Positions 55,884 through 64,000 of a DNA stretch of 64,000 nucleotides are shown in pieces. A program made the position numbers and the translations under genes. The first letter of the stretch is position 1. Each line of letters starts with the position of its first letter. Source of the DNA: Colocasia esculenta (taxonomy: Eukaryota; Streptophyta; Magnoliopsida; Alismatales; Araceae); contig CM024755.1 in the NCBI GenBank assembly GCA_014218235.1, forward strand, positions 77,980,631-78,044,630, read 5' to 3'. Below the pieces are notes generated by a model. It was not told the origin of the DNA. It searched no databases and saw only the letters and a program-made list of their open reading frames with translations.

Positions 55884-56303
55884 GCGCCTCTTTGGATAGA
55901 GTTAAATGTGAGTTAACTCTGAGTTAACTCAGAGTTAACTAGAGTTAACTCAAAAAGTACTTTGGTAGTGGTTAGAGTTAACTTTTGTGAGTTGGGGTAA
56001 AAGTGTGTTAAAAGTGAGTTAACACACCTTTTTGTAACCCACCTCTAGGGGGGACAAAGTTAACTCAGTGAGTTAACTTTTTCCTCTCACATCACAAGCA
56101 TTAAATGCACATTAAATGCACCTTTTCCCATCCCAAGGTAGGTTAACTCACTTGTTCTTACCAAAGTGTGTTTTACAAAAGAGGTTAACTCACCATATGA
56201 TCAAAGTTAACTCTATTATTACCAAAGTAAATAATGAGTACACATGTGTAACTTTGTACATGGGTTGGAGTTATCTTAACTCCAACCCATACCAAAGAGG
56301 CGC
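55884..56303. mobile_element. Tourist-like MITE rich in GTTAAC
   Basis: Perfect 12-bp terminal inverted repeats GCGCCTCTTTGG ... CCAAAGAGGCGC flanked by TTA on each side (55881-55883, 56304-56306), the target size of PIF/Harbinger elements. The 420-bp interior has no coding content but contains at least ten GAGTTAACTC-type palindromes. It lies only about 30 bp before the CT tract and 530 bp before the receptor-gene start. Confidence 0.88.
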
Positions 56304-56326
56304 TTAGAATTTCTTGCTTGCCTCCT

Positions 56327-56331
<5 letters not shown>

Positions 56332-56375
<44 letters not shown>

Positions 56376-56410
56376 CTTTCTCACTCTCTCTCCCTCTCTC
56401 TCCTGCGCTG
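56332..56410 (+). promoter_or_regulatory. (CT)n tract at the start of the BRL leader
   Basis: About 20 uninterrupted CT units followed by CT-rich sequence. CT/GA microsatellites are common around plant transcription starts and in 5' leaders; here it marks the probable core promoter or leader of the downstream receptor gene. Confidence 0.65.
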
Positions 56411-56453
56411 TCTGCAATTTCTTCCGATCGTTGCCGAAAGAAATCTAGTTGCC

Positions 56454-56534
56454 ATGGGAATTAGTAAGTCCGACATCTCTCCGTCCAACACCCATCAGAA
56501 GGAAAGCAGTTCTTGGGGAGCTTCTCTCTCATGA
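56454..56534 (+). CDS. Upstream ORF 1 in the BRL leader (26 aa)
   Basis: ATG in the good context GCCATGG opens 26 codons beginning MGISKSDISPSNT and ends at TGA 56532-56534, entirely before the predicted leader intron. If transcribed it would reduce translation of the receptor. No similarity known to me. Confidence 0.35.
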   Translation: MGISKSDISPSNTHQKESSSWGASLS

Positions 56535-56553
56535 GGAGAGTCGTGGCTCAGAG

Positions 56554-56715
56554 GTGAGACAACTGCTTGAGATCATTGCTTTGACATGGATTCCGTGAAT
56601 ATTTTCTCTCTTCTTGTTCAATTCTTCGAGGCTAGATGTGTTCATCTCAACACGGGAACACAGAGAGGTGAAGCTAGTGGGGAGACTCTGATCATTCTGG
56701 GTTTTGTTTCTTCAG
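56554..56715 (+). other. Probable 5' leader intron of BRL
   Basis: Donor CAGAG|GTGAGA and acceptor TTTTGTTTCTTCAG|GTTC are both strong plant splice signals, 162 bp apart. Removing it eliminates an ATG at 56586 whose frame would otherwise run out of frame through the main start. Confidence 0.55.
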
Positions 56716-56785
56716 GTTCTGGTGTTCATGGCAGGGGCCACTGCCCCGGAGTAGTCGCTGATTTCAGACAAGAGAGACGATCGCC

Positions 56786-56869
56786 ATGGCCTCCCTTCCA
56801 TCTGGGAGGGATGCAAGGCCCTGGGTCGAATTGGCATGGATTCCGGCTCTCCAAAGATCGGAAATTTGA
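56786..56869 (+). CDS. Upstream ORF overlapping the BRL start (27 aa)
   Basis: ATG in the strong context CGCCATGG opens 27 codons (MASLPSGRDARPW...) and stops at TGA 56867-56869. It passes the main ATG (56836) in another frame, and its stop overlaps the next in-frame receptor ATG as TGATG, where codon 12 (MAGGCLAV) begins directly at the signal peptide. This arrangement permits termination-reinitiation at Met12. Confidence 0.4.
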   Translation: MASLPSGRDARPWVELAWIPALQRSEI

Positions 56870-59800
56870 TGGCGGGTGGCTGCTTGGCCGTGATTTTCTC
56901 CTCTATCATCATGTTCATGGCGGCTTCTGCAGGGGCGGCCCTTGACGAGGCCGCGGCGCTGCTCTCTTTCAAGCTCTCCTCCGTGGAGGCCGACCCGAGG
57001 AACTCGTTGCACAGTTGGCGGCTCGGCGATGGCGTCTCCCCTGACCCATGTATGTGGGCCGGAGTCGTCTGCTCAGACGCCGACGGGCGCGTCCGGGGTC
57101 TTAATTTGAGCAGTATGGGGTTGGTGGGGCGACTCGCGATGGACGACCTCATGTCGCTACAGGGCCTCCGGGACGTCGACCTCAGCAGGAACTCCTTCTA
57201 CGGCAATCTCTCTCACGCCGCCCCGTCGTTGTCTTCTCCGGCGCCGGCGACGACGTGCGCTTTCGAGGCAGTCGACCTATCGCGCAACAACTTCACCGAG
57301 GGCGTCGTTGGAGGCTTCCTGTTCTCCTGCAACAGCCTTCTCTTCCTTAACCTCTCCGGAAACTCGATCCCTGGGGGCGGCCATCCCTTCCCGTCGTCTC
57401 TCCGGCGGCTCGACCTGTCCCTGAATCGGGTATCCGACAATGGGCTGTTGAACTACTCCCTTTCGGGTGGGTGCAGGAACTTGGCCTACCTCAACATGTC
57501 CCGCAATATGCTGGCGGGGAAGCTGGGGTTGGTATCCCAGGAGTGTCAGAACCTCGCCCTGCTCGACCTCTCCCACAACAACCTCTCAGGGGAGATCCCT
57601 CGGGACTTCATGGTGGAATTCCCTCCCTCCTTGAAAGAGCTGTACCTCTCCTACAACAACTTCTCCGGCGACTTCTCCGGCCTCCTGTTGGGGCCTTGCA
57701 GTGACCTCACGGTGCTCGACCTGTCCTACAACAAGCTCGCCGGCAGAGGCTTACCGGCGAGCCTCGCCAACTGCCGGCTGTTAGAGCGGCTCGACGTCTC
57801 CAGCAACAGGCTCGGGGGCAGGATTCCCTCTTTCTGGGAAAGCTTCATCAGTCTGAAGCACCTGTCCCTCTCTAGCAACGGCTTCGCTGGCGACATCCCG
57901 CCAGAGTTGGCAAAGACGTGCGCCACGCTCACGGAGCTCGACCTGTCAAGGAACGTGCTAACCGGCGAGCTGCCGGCGGCATTCACGTATTGCGCTGCTC
58001 TTCAGAGTCTAGACCTCGGCGACAACCAGCTCTCCGGGGACTTCGTCGAGAACGTTGTGGGTACTCTGCCCAACCTCCGATTTCTCCGCCTGGCCTTCAA
58101 CAACATCTCCGGGTCGGTGCCAATGGCCTCCCTGAGGAATTGCACAAAGCTGGAGGTGGTCGACCTCAGCTCTAACCAGCTTTCCGGCGAGATCTCTGCC
58201 GATATCTGTCCCTTGCTACCTTCCCTGCAGAAGCTACTACTGCCCAACAACTTACTACGCGGCGTGGTGCCGCCAGGGCTGGGTGGCTGCAGAAATCTCC
58301 GGGCGCTCGACTTCAGCTTTAACGAGCTCAGTGGACCCATCCCGCCGGAGATCTGGCAGCTCCCCGAGCTGGTGGACCTGGCCATGTGGGCCAACAACAT
58401 CTCCGGTGAGATTCCCGACGAGCTCTGCTCCCGCGACGGCGCCCCGCTGGAGACGCTTATCCTAAACCACAACGCCATGACGGGGAGCATCCCTTCTTCC
58501 CTCACCAGGTGCAGCAACCTGACATGGGTGTCGCTCTCCAGCAACCGCCTCGTGGGGGGCATCCCTCCCCGCATCGGCGACCTCCAGAACCTGGCGATCT
58601 TGCAGCTCGGCAACAACTCGCTCTCCGGGGAGATCCCCCCCTCGCTAGGCTCCTGCCGGAACCTGATATGGCTCGACCTCAGCCTCAATGGCCTCACTGG
58701 GCCTATTCCCCCCTCGTTGGCGTCCCAGTCAGGACACATCCTCCCCGGCGCCGTCTCCGGGAGGCCATTCGCCTTCCTGAGGAACCAATGGGGCCCCTCC
58801 TGCCCAGGCGCCGGGGCCATCTTCGAGTCCGCCGGCATCCGGCAGGAGAGGCTCGACGGATTCGTCCGGATGCACGCCTGCCCCGCCACCAGGATCTACT
58901 GGGGGACGATGTGGTACACCTTCTCCGGCAACGGCAGCATGATCTACCTCGACCTCTCCTACAATTCCCTCACGGGGACCATTCCCGACAACCTCGGCTC
59001 CATGCGATATTTACTGATGATGAGCTTGGGGCACAACCAGCTTACCGGGCCCATCCCGACGAGCTTCGAGGGCCTCACAGCAGTGGCGGTTCTCGACCTC
59101 TCCCACAACCACCTCTCTGGCTCCATCCCGGCGGCGCTGGGGAAGCTCTCCTTCCTCGTCGAGTTGGACGTCTCCAACAACAACCTGAGCGGGATGATCC
59201 CTTCCACGGGGCAGCTGACCACCTTTAATGCCTCCCGCTACGAGAACAACACCGAGCTCTGCGGCGTCCCCCTGCCTCCTTGCAGAACGGGTCTCGACGG
59301 CCGTGGCTCCAACTGGACGGCCCACGAGAGAAGGCGATTACTCGGCGGGAGCACACTTATCTGGATCGCCGTCTCCTTGGTCTTCGTCGTGTCTGTGTTA
59401 CTGGCTCTGTACAAGCTGAGGAAGAAGGGGAAGGCAGGGGAGAACAGAGGCGGCTACATCGAGACCCTGCCCATATCCAGGGCGACTAGTTGGAAGCTCT
59501 CCGGCGCCAAGGAGCCTCTCAGCATCAACATCGCCGCCTTCGAGAAGCCCCTTCGGAAGCTCACCTTTTCCCACCTCCTAGAAGCCACTGGCGGCTTCGA
59601 CGAGGCCTTCAAGATAGGGTCCGGCGGCTTCGGAGAGGTCTACAGGGCCCAGCTCGGGGACGGGTGCATCGTCGCCGTCAAGAAGCTGGTCCACTTCGCT
59701 GCTGGGCAGGGAGATCGAGAGTTCACCGCGGAGATGGAGACCATAGGCAAGATCAAGCACCGCAACCTCGCCCCCCTTCTGGGTTACTGCAAGGTCGGCG

Positions 59801-60510
59801 AGGAGAGGCTCCTCGTGTACGAGTACATGAAGCACGGCAGCCTGGACGCGGTCCTCCACAACCGGACCAAGGAGAGCCCCAAGCTCGACTGGCTGGCGAG
59901 GAAGAGGATCGCCACTGGAGCTGCCAGGGGCCTTGCCTTCCTCCACCACAGCTGCATCCCCCACGTCATCCACCGCGACATGAAGGCCAGCAACGTGCTG
60001 CTGGACGAGAACCTGAACGCCCGGGTCTCCGACTTCGGCATGGCGAGGCTGGTGAGCGCGCTCGACACCCACCTCAGCGTGAGCACGCTGGCGGGGACGC
60101 CCGGCTACGTTCCCCCGGAGTATTACCACAGCTTCCGGTGCACCACCAAGGGGGACGTCTACAGCTACGGGGTGGTACTGCTGGAGCTGCTCTCCGGCAA
60201 GAAGCCCACCGATCCGTCGGAGTTCGGGGACAGCAACCTGGTGGGGTGGGCTAAGCAGAAGGTGAGGGAGGGCAAGGGCGGCGAGGTGTTCGACCCGGAG
60301 CTGGTGGGGGAAAAGTCGTGCGAGGAGGAGTTGCACCGGTACCTGAAGGTCGCTTGCGGTTGCCTGGACGACCGGCCGCTGCGGCGGCCGTCGATGGTCC
60401 AGGTGATGGCGATGTTTAAGGAGTTGCAGGCTGGGACCGACAGCGATGTTGTCGACGGGGTCTGTCTGGGAAGCGGCGGCATCGACGAATCAAAAGAGAA
60501 GATGAGATGA
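56836..60510 (+). CDS. BRL: BRI1-like brassinosteroid receptor kinase (BRL1/BRL3 type)
   Basis: A 1224-residue leucine-rich-repeat receptor kinase without introns, intact. Order: signal peptide (about 12-34), LRR N-cap with paired Cys (PCMWAGVVC), more than 20 LRRs of the LxxLDLSxNxLxGxIP type, an island domain at about 628-699 (GAVSGRPFAFLRNQWG ... ACPATRIYWGTMWYTFS) that in this family forms the brassinosteroid pocket, four more LRRs, C-cap (CGVPLPPC), a membrane helix at about 840-862, and a Ser/Thr kinase: P-loop GSGGFGEVY from 928, Lys949, catalytic HRDMKASN with Asp1048, DFG with Asp1066, activation loop STLAGTPGYVPPEYY. The island and the tail (MFKELQAGTDSDVVDG) favour BRL1/BRL3 over BRI1 or BRL2. 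Known members sit in the plasma membrane and signal with SERK co-receptors, mainly in vascular tissue. Met12 is an alternative start. All kinase residues are present. Confidence 0.95.
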   Translation: MDSGSPKIGNLMAGGCLAVIFSSIIMFMAASAGAALDEAAALLSFKLSSVEADPRNSLHSWRLGDGVSPDPCMWAGVVCSDADGRVRGLNLSSMGLVGRLAMDDLMSLQGLRDVDLSRNSFYGNLSHAAPSLSSPAPATTCAFEAVDLSRNNFTEGVVGGFLFSCNSLLFLNLSGNSIPGGGHPFPSSLRRLDLSLNRVSDNGLLNYSLSGGCRNLAYLNMSRNMLAGKLGLVSQECQNLALLDLSHNNLSGEIPRDFMVEFPPSLKELYLSYNNFSGDFSGLLLGPCSDLTVLDLSYNKLAGRGLPASLANCRLLERLDVSSNRLGGRIPSFWESFISLKHLSLSSNGFAGDIPPELAKTCATLTELDLSRNVLTGELPAAFTYCAALQSLDLGDNQLSGDFVENVVGTLPNLRFLRLAFNNISGSVPMASLRNCTKLEVVDLSSNQLSGEISADICPLLPSLQKLLLPNNLLRGVVPPGLGGCRNLRALDFSFNELSGPIPPEIWQLPELVDLAMWANNISGEIPDELCSRDGAPLETLILNHNAMTGSIPSSLTRCSNLTWVSLSSNRLVGGIPPRIGDLQNLAILQLGNNSLSGEIPPSLGSCRNLIWLDLSLNGLTGPIPPSLASQSGHILPGAVSGRPFAFLRNQWGPSCPGAGAIFESAGIRQERLDGFVRMHACPATRIYWGTMWYTFSGNGSMIYLDLSYNSLTGTIPDNLGSMRYLLMMSLGHNQLTGPIPTSFEGLTAVAVLDLSHNHLSGSIPAALGKLSFLVELDVSNNNLSGMIPSTGQLTTFNASRYENNTELCGVPLPPCRTGLDGRGSNWTAHERRRLLGGSTLIWIAVSLVFVVSVLLALYKLRKKGKAGENRGGYIETLPISRATSWKLSGAKEPLSINIAAFEKPLRKLTFSHLLEATGGFDEAFKIGSGGFGEVYRAQLGDGCIVAVKKLVHFAAGQGDREFTAEMETIGKIKHRNLAPLLGYCKVGEERLLVYEYMKHGSLDAVLHNRTKESPKLDWLARKRIATGAARGLAFLHHSCIPHVIHRDMKASNVLLDENLNARVSDFGMARLVSALDTHLSVSTLAGTPGYVPPEYYHSFRCTTKGDVYSYGVVLLELLSGKKPTDPSEFGDSNLVGWAKQKVREGKGGEVFDPELVGEKSCEEELHRYLKVACGCLDDRPLRRPSMVQVMAMFKELQAGTDSDVVDGVCLGSGGIDESKEKMR

Positions 60511-60843
60511 ATCCCACTGGTGCAGCTGCCTTCTCTCATTCTTTGTTCGTCTTGTGCTCACCCGCGAAAAAAAAAAAAAAAAAATTGGATTGCCGTGTAC
60601 ATAAAACACAGTGATGCACCACTCGATGGAGCCTTAAGAATATTGGCAAACATGACAGCAGCGTTTAATTAACTGACTAGGGGTAGGGAAGATAATTGAT
60701 TTAGAGGAGCGAACAAATTAAAAGTGTAATGCAATTCAGAAGAGAAGGGTCATTCAATCTCTTCAACATCTCATATGAATATGGTCATAGTCATAATACA
60801 ATCTGATGTTCTTGACACACACAAGCGTTTTCCCGAGTCTTTT

Positions 60844-60879
<36 letters not shown>

Positions 60880-61121
60880 GCTTCAACAACATGCATCAGT
60901 CAAATATGTGTGCCCGTCTGAAGCAACTAGTGGGTGGTCCCTATCATGTCACGTCATGAACCTTGCAAAAGTGTCACGCACTTCGTCTCAAGAATAATGC
61001 CAATCACAGGTCAAATAAGCCACCTCTCGTACGTGAAGCAGCATTCATCTTGTTATTTGTCGATGGAGAAAATTGTCCATGAACACCGATCAAAAGTGCA
61101 GTTTCGTCACCTTTATATAAA
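60511..61121. other. BRL 3' flank, no further gene
   Basis: A run of 18 A (60567-60584) lies 57 bp after the stop codon. A (CT)n tract is at 60849-60876. No canonical AATAAA is evident in the first 100 bases; the actual polyadenylation site is not determined. Confidence 0.6.
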
Positions 61122-61297
61122 AAAAGATTTAGTGTATTTTTTTATTATACTTAAGTGTAATATAATTATGTATTAAATCTATGTGATATTTAATAATTAA
61201 GTTATCACTTCATCACTTCTCATGTAAGAGATGTCACATAGATTTAGTACTTAGTCATATTACACTTAAGTGTAATAAGAAAATGCACTAAACTTTT
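61122..61297. mobile_element. Foldback MITE of about 175 bp
   Basis: Nearly the whole element is one imperfect hairpin: AAAGATTTAGTGTATTTT...ACTTAAGTGTAATAT...TTAAATCTATGTGA pairs with TCACATAGATTTAGTA...TATTACACTTAAGTG...AATGCACTAAACTTT. The arms are about 75 bp. No clear target duplication. Located about 610 bp downstream of the receptor gene. Confidence 0.75.
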
Positions 61298-61858
61298 CTC
61301 CCTCTATATATGCTTCAATTTTGTCATTCGTCCACCTCAATAGAGGTAATAGATCATGCCACGTCGATCAAGAGAGAGCAACACAAATATTTTGAGTCCT
61401 GAGGCCCTTTTTTTCATTGACATCAACACCTCGTCAAATCAATTTTAAATTTACAAAAAAAAATTACTTCTCAAAATCTCCTTTATAATCCCATCAATTC
61501 TATCTTGTGTGAGCCTTCCCTATTTTCATGGTGAGAAGTATAGTTATAGGGAAGGAAAATGCTCTCTCTTTGAGGAGAAAGATGCACCATGAGTGACGTC
61601 ATAGGAGGAAGATGCCACCACGACCAACGTCACATGAGGAAGATACCACCGCAAGCAACATCACAGTACTACAACTCCACCACGAGCGACATTGTAAGGC
61701 ACTAGTTTTCTGTGTATTTTGTGACTGTGGTTATGTTTTAATTTTCTACCGAAATTCTTCTTAACGTCAACATCAGCTGAGGTTAAGGGCTAGTTGACGG
61801 CAAAATTTGTGTCGTTTACAGTCTAGCCAGAGGATCTAGACATCAACATTGATTGACT
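61298..61858. other. No gene seen
   Basis: Intergenic DNA. A short imperfect repeat of GAGGAAGAT(G/A)CCACC with CACGACCAACGTCAC-like words occurs at 61600-61690. Confidence 0.6.
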
Positions 61859-62029
61859 TTTTTTTTTTAAGAAAGCGCAGCAGGGTCAGCGTCTAGTCGA
61901 GTGTAGTCCACCCCATCAGGGTGAAGTAAAACCACTCTCCTTGGCGATCAACCTTCTAAACGCAATATTATATATCAAAGAAAAAGGTTACATAAGCAAC
62001 GGGGCATACCCCTTATGGAACAAGAACAA

Positions 62030-62677
62030 TCATGTCTGCCTAAAGTTACCAAGTCCCATCCGATCCCCAATAAGAGAAGGAAGGCAAGGGCGAGGAAGCT
62101 TCCTAGAGGAGGAAAAAACCTCATTACATCGCATAGAATAAGCAAAGTTGGCTAAGGCAATAGCCACTTGGTTAGCTTCCCTAAAGACATGAGTAACTTG
62201 AACACCATGAAGTTGCACAAAGTCAAGAACAGTCCTCCACCATCTATAACAGTCCCAGGAGAGAACAACACCAGTACGTAAAGAAGCCACTAGAGTCAAA
62301 GAATCCGAGCAAATATTAGTAACTATGAGGCCCTTCTCGACAGCCAAAAGCACACCATCATGCATAGCACGAACCTCGGCAACAATGCTAGAGCCAACAC
62401 CATAGTAATGAGAGAAAGCCAAAGAAACATTTCCATGTGAATCTCTAAAAATTCCACCACCACCACAAGGCTCTGGGTTGCCTTTGCTTGCACCATCAAC
62501 ATTGAGCATCAAACCATAGATAGGAGGAATCCATCTCACAAACTTGGACATTTTAAGAGGAGCAATAACAAATAAACCAAGGTCCCGAATGGCATCCAAT
62601 TGCTGAGATGTGGAGCTGCATTTGAAGTCCATCCTACCAATGGCGATAGAAAGACAATCTTGAATATTGTAGCGCAT
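62030..62677 (-). pseudogene. LINE RNase H domain
   Basis: NVDGASKGNPEPCGGGGIFRD and AEVRAMHDGVLLA and CSDSLTLVA carry three of the catalytic acidic residues. The fourth, normally Asp in REANQVADxLAN, is Ile here (REANQVAIALAN), so the domain is probably inactive. It is the C-terminal module of the LINE ORF2 polyprotein. The open frame extends to an in-frame TAG at 62699-62701 that cuts it from upstream domains. Confidence 0.87.
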
Positions 62678-62701
62678 AGATGTTGGAGAAATGCGAACCT
62701 A

Positions 62702-63187
62702 TTCGAACTTTATTTTGCACCTGGTTTTCCAAAGCTCCCAAACAATAAGGATGGAACAGTAGATAGTGACAAAACCATGCGGTTCAGAGGGATTGCAATA
62801 CTTCAGAATATCCCAAAGGCGGAGAGAAATGTTATCAAGAGCTCCCAGACCAGCAATAAGAAGAAGAGAAGCCCATTGCCAAAGGGATTTAGCAAGATCA
62901 CTTTTAAGAAAAAGGTGATTCATATCCTCAACCTGAGGACTCCGACAACAACAACAGCGAGAGGGTAAAGGAATATCACACTCAGCAATCTGAGTGTCCA
63001 CGGGGACTGCTCTGTGAAGCAGTTGCCAGCAAAACAAAGAGGCTCGCCTGCTGAAGAGATGATGCCAAATACGACTAAGAGGCATGTGTTTAACTCCACG
63101 GGTCCGAGTCAGATTATAGGCGCTCTTAACGGAGAAGACACCATTCGTTGAAGGGACCCAAACACAGGCATCCGCAGTAGTGGTAAG
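62702..63187 (-). pseudogene. LINE RT-associated zinc-binding (zf-RVT) region
   Basis: FSVKSAYNLT, IWHHLFSRRASLFCWQLLHRAVP, then the Cys/His cluster CDIPLPSRCCCC ... EDMNHLFLKSDLAKSLWQW are the pattern of the zf-RVT domain that follows RT in plant LINEs. A TAG at 63188-63190 precedes it and another follows it, both in frame. Confidence 0.85.
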
Positions 63188-63190
63188 CTA

Positions 63191-64000
63191 CAATTGGCTC
63201 ACGTTAACTTCAATAAGGGATCGCAGGTGATGGCTATTATCCAGCAAGACCTCCCGAACAGAGGGAGAAGGACCTAAGATCGGAGCTGATAAATTATTCC
63301 GGAGAGGCCTCTACCCTATCCAAGTATCATCCAAAAAATTGATAGTAGCCCCATCACCCAAAATCCATCTAGAATTATCGTTAACAATATCATGCGCTGC
63401 ATAAAAAAGTTTCCTTGAAACGCCATGAGGATGTCGAACAAGCTGGCTGGCTTTAAAAAATTGTTGTTTAGCATAAGTGACCCACATAGAAGACCCATGG
63501 TAAATATTCCAAATAAGCTTGATGACCATAGATAATTGCACGTGCCACAGATTGCGCACACTGAGACCACCTTCAAGAATAGGCTTTTGAATAGTAGACC
63601 AAGATACCCAGTGCCTGTGTCTATCATTAGGAGAACCAGCCCAGAAGAAGGCAGCATAGAGGCACTCAATGAAAGATAGAACAATTTTAGGAATGCAGGA
63701 GGCAGACGCAAGATACACAGGCATAGAATTAAGAACCGAGTTTATAAGAGTGAGTCTACCTACTTTAGATAAAAATCTAGATTTCCAGTTGCTAATTCGA
63801 GCACTAACTCTATCCATCAAAGACTTATAATCAACCACCATGTTTCTGCCTTGCTTAATCGACACACCCAGATATAGCATGGGTCCTTTTTGATGATGAA
63901 ACCCAGAAATCCGGCTAATCTTAGATGCAGCGCAGGAGGGAGCAGAATTGGAGATAAGGAAGCTGCTTTTACCATGATTAACCCTTTGGCCAAAGACGGC
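63191..64000 (-). pseudogene. LINE reverse transcriptase, C-terminal part
   Basis: VFGQRVNHGKSSFLIS at the window edge, then MLYLGVSIKQGR, ISNWKSRFLSKVGRLTLINSVL, MPVYLASASCIPK, FFWAGSPNDRHRHWVSW and GGLSVRNLWHVQLSMVIKLIW are the conserved thumb and connection segments after the RT palm. WILGDGATINFLDDTWIG ends at TAG 63311-63313, after which the same frame continues. The palm with the catalytic Asp pair lies beyond 64000. Confidence 0.88.

Larger units (their letters stand above)
61859..64000 (-). mobile_element. LINE (plant L1 type), truncated by the window edge
   Basis: Minus-strand non-LTR retrotransposon. Its 3' A tail appears as the T run at 61859-61869; about 160 bp of 3' untranslated sequence follow, then RNase H, a zinc-binding RT-associated region and the end of the RT, continuing past 64000. 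All protein parts from 64000 to 62030 share one reading frame, broken by three TAG stops (63311-63313, 63188-63190, 62699-62701). The 5' part and the second target duplication are outside the window. Confidence 0.9.

Noticed and set aside
58002..60336. Several long frames antisense to or out of frame with BRL
   Set aside because: High GC at third positions suppresses stops in other frames; the plus frame has full receptor homology.
60567..60584. A run after BRL as evidence of a processed retrogene
   Set aside because: BRI1/BRL genes are normally intronless in the coding region, no target duplication was seen, and a leader with splice signals and promoter-like tract is present.

Overview
This is a nuclear genomic window from a flowering plant. 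It holds one intact plant receptor-kinase gene in a landscape of LTR retrotransposons, LINE/SINE copies and small inverted-repeat transposons. The very GC-rich, intronless coding region of the receptor gene beside AT-rich intergenic DNA would suit a monocot, but the sequence alone does not settle this. A run of 100 N (12783-12882) is an assembly gap.

Layout. 1-12264 is a decayed Ty3/gypsy element of Tat type on the minus strand (gag, protease, G-patch, RT, RNase H, second RNase H, integrase); its 3' LTR lies left of the window. 12265-18250 is TE debris containing a clean solo LTR of a Copia/SIRE-like type (13729-15498, TSD CCCTC). 18251-28527 is a chromovirus (Ty3/gypsy, Tekay/Del-like, 'family A') with both LTRs, a Met-tRNA primer site and a terminal chromodomain, but frameshifted and missing its integrase core. 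28584-31541 is a solo LTR of a related family ('family B-prime', TSD TCTCA). 31.5-40.0 kb is mostly featureless with a few inverted-repeat elements and one LTR-like block. 40039-47617 looks like a 1.2-kb retroposon (18-bp flanking repeat) into whose first bases a collapsed chromovirus ('family B', 40047-46433, TSD TATTC) inserted. 47.6-56.3 kb holds several foldback elements, a tRNA-derived SINE and a Tourist-like MITE. 56.3-60.5 kb is a BRI1-LIKE (BRL1/BRL3-type) brassinosteroid receptor gene with a structured 5' leader. 61.86 kb to the right edge is a decayed LINE on the minus strand.

What stands out. The three related chromovirus LTR families share a colinear internal plan: a conserved splice-donor-like site, a cluster of short CG-centred palindromes, a 58-59-nt block that forms a hairpin in at least two families, a splice-acceptor-like site followed by a tiny acidic reading frame ending in QE or QG plus stop, and a polyadenylation signal. 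The palindrome differs by family at the same place in the LTR (TGTCGACA in A, TCGCGA in B and B-prime). A TCGCGA cluster and the 58-nt block also occur in the 5' region of the Tat element, and other mobile elements here have their own short-motif clusters. None of these non-coding signals is proven functional; they are the parts of the window most worth testing.
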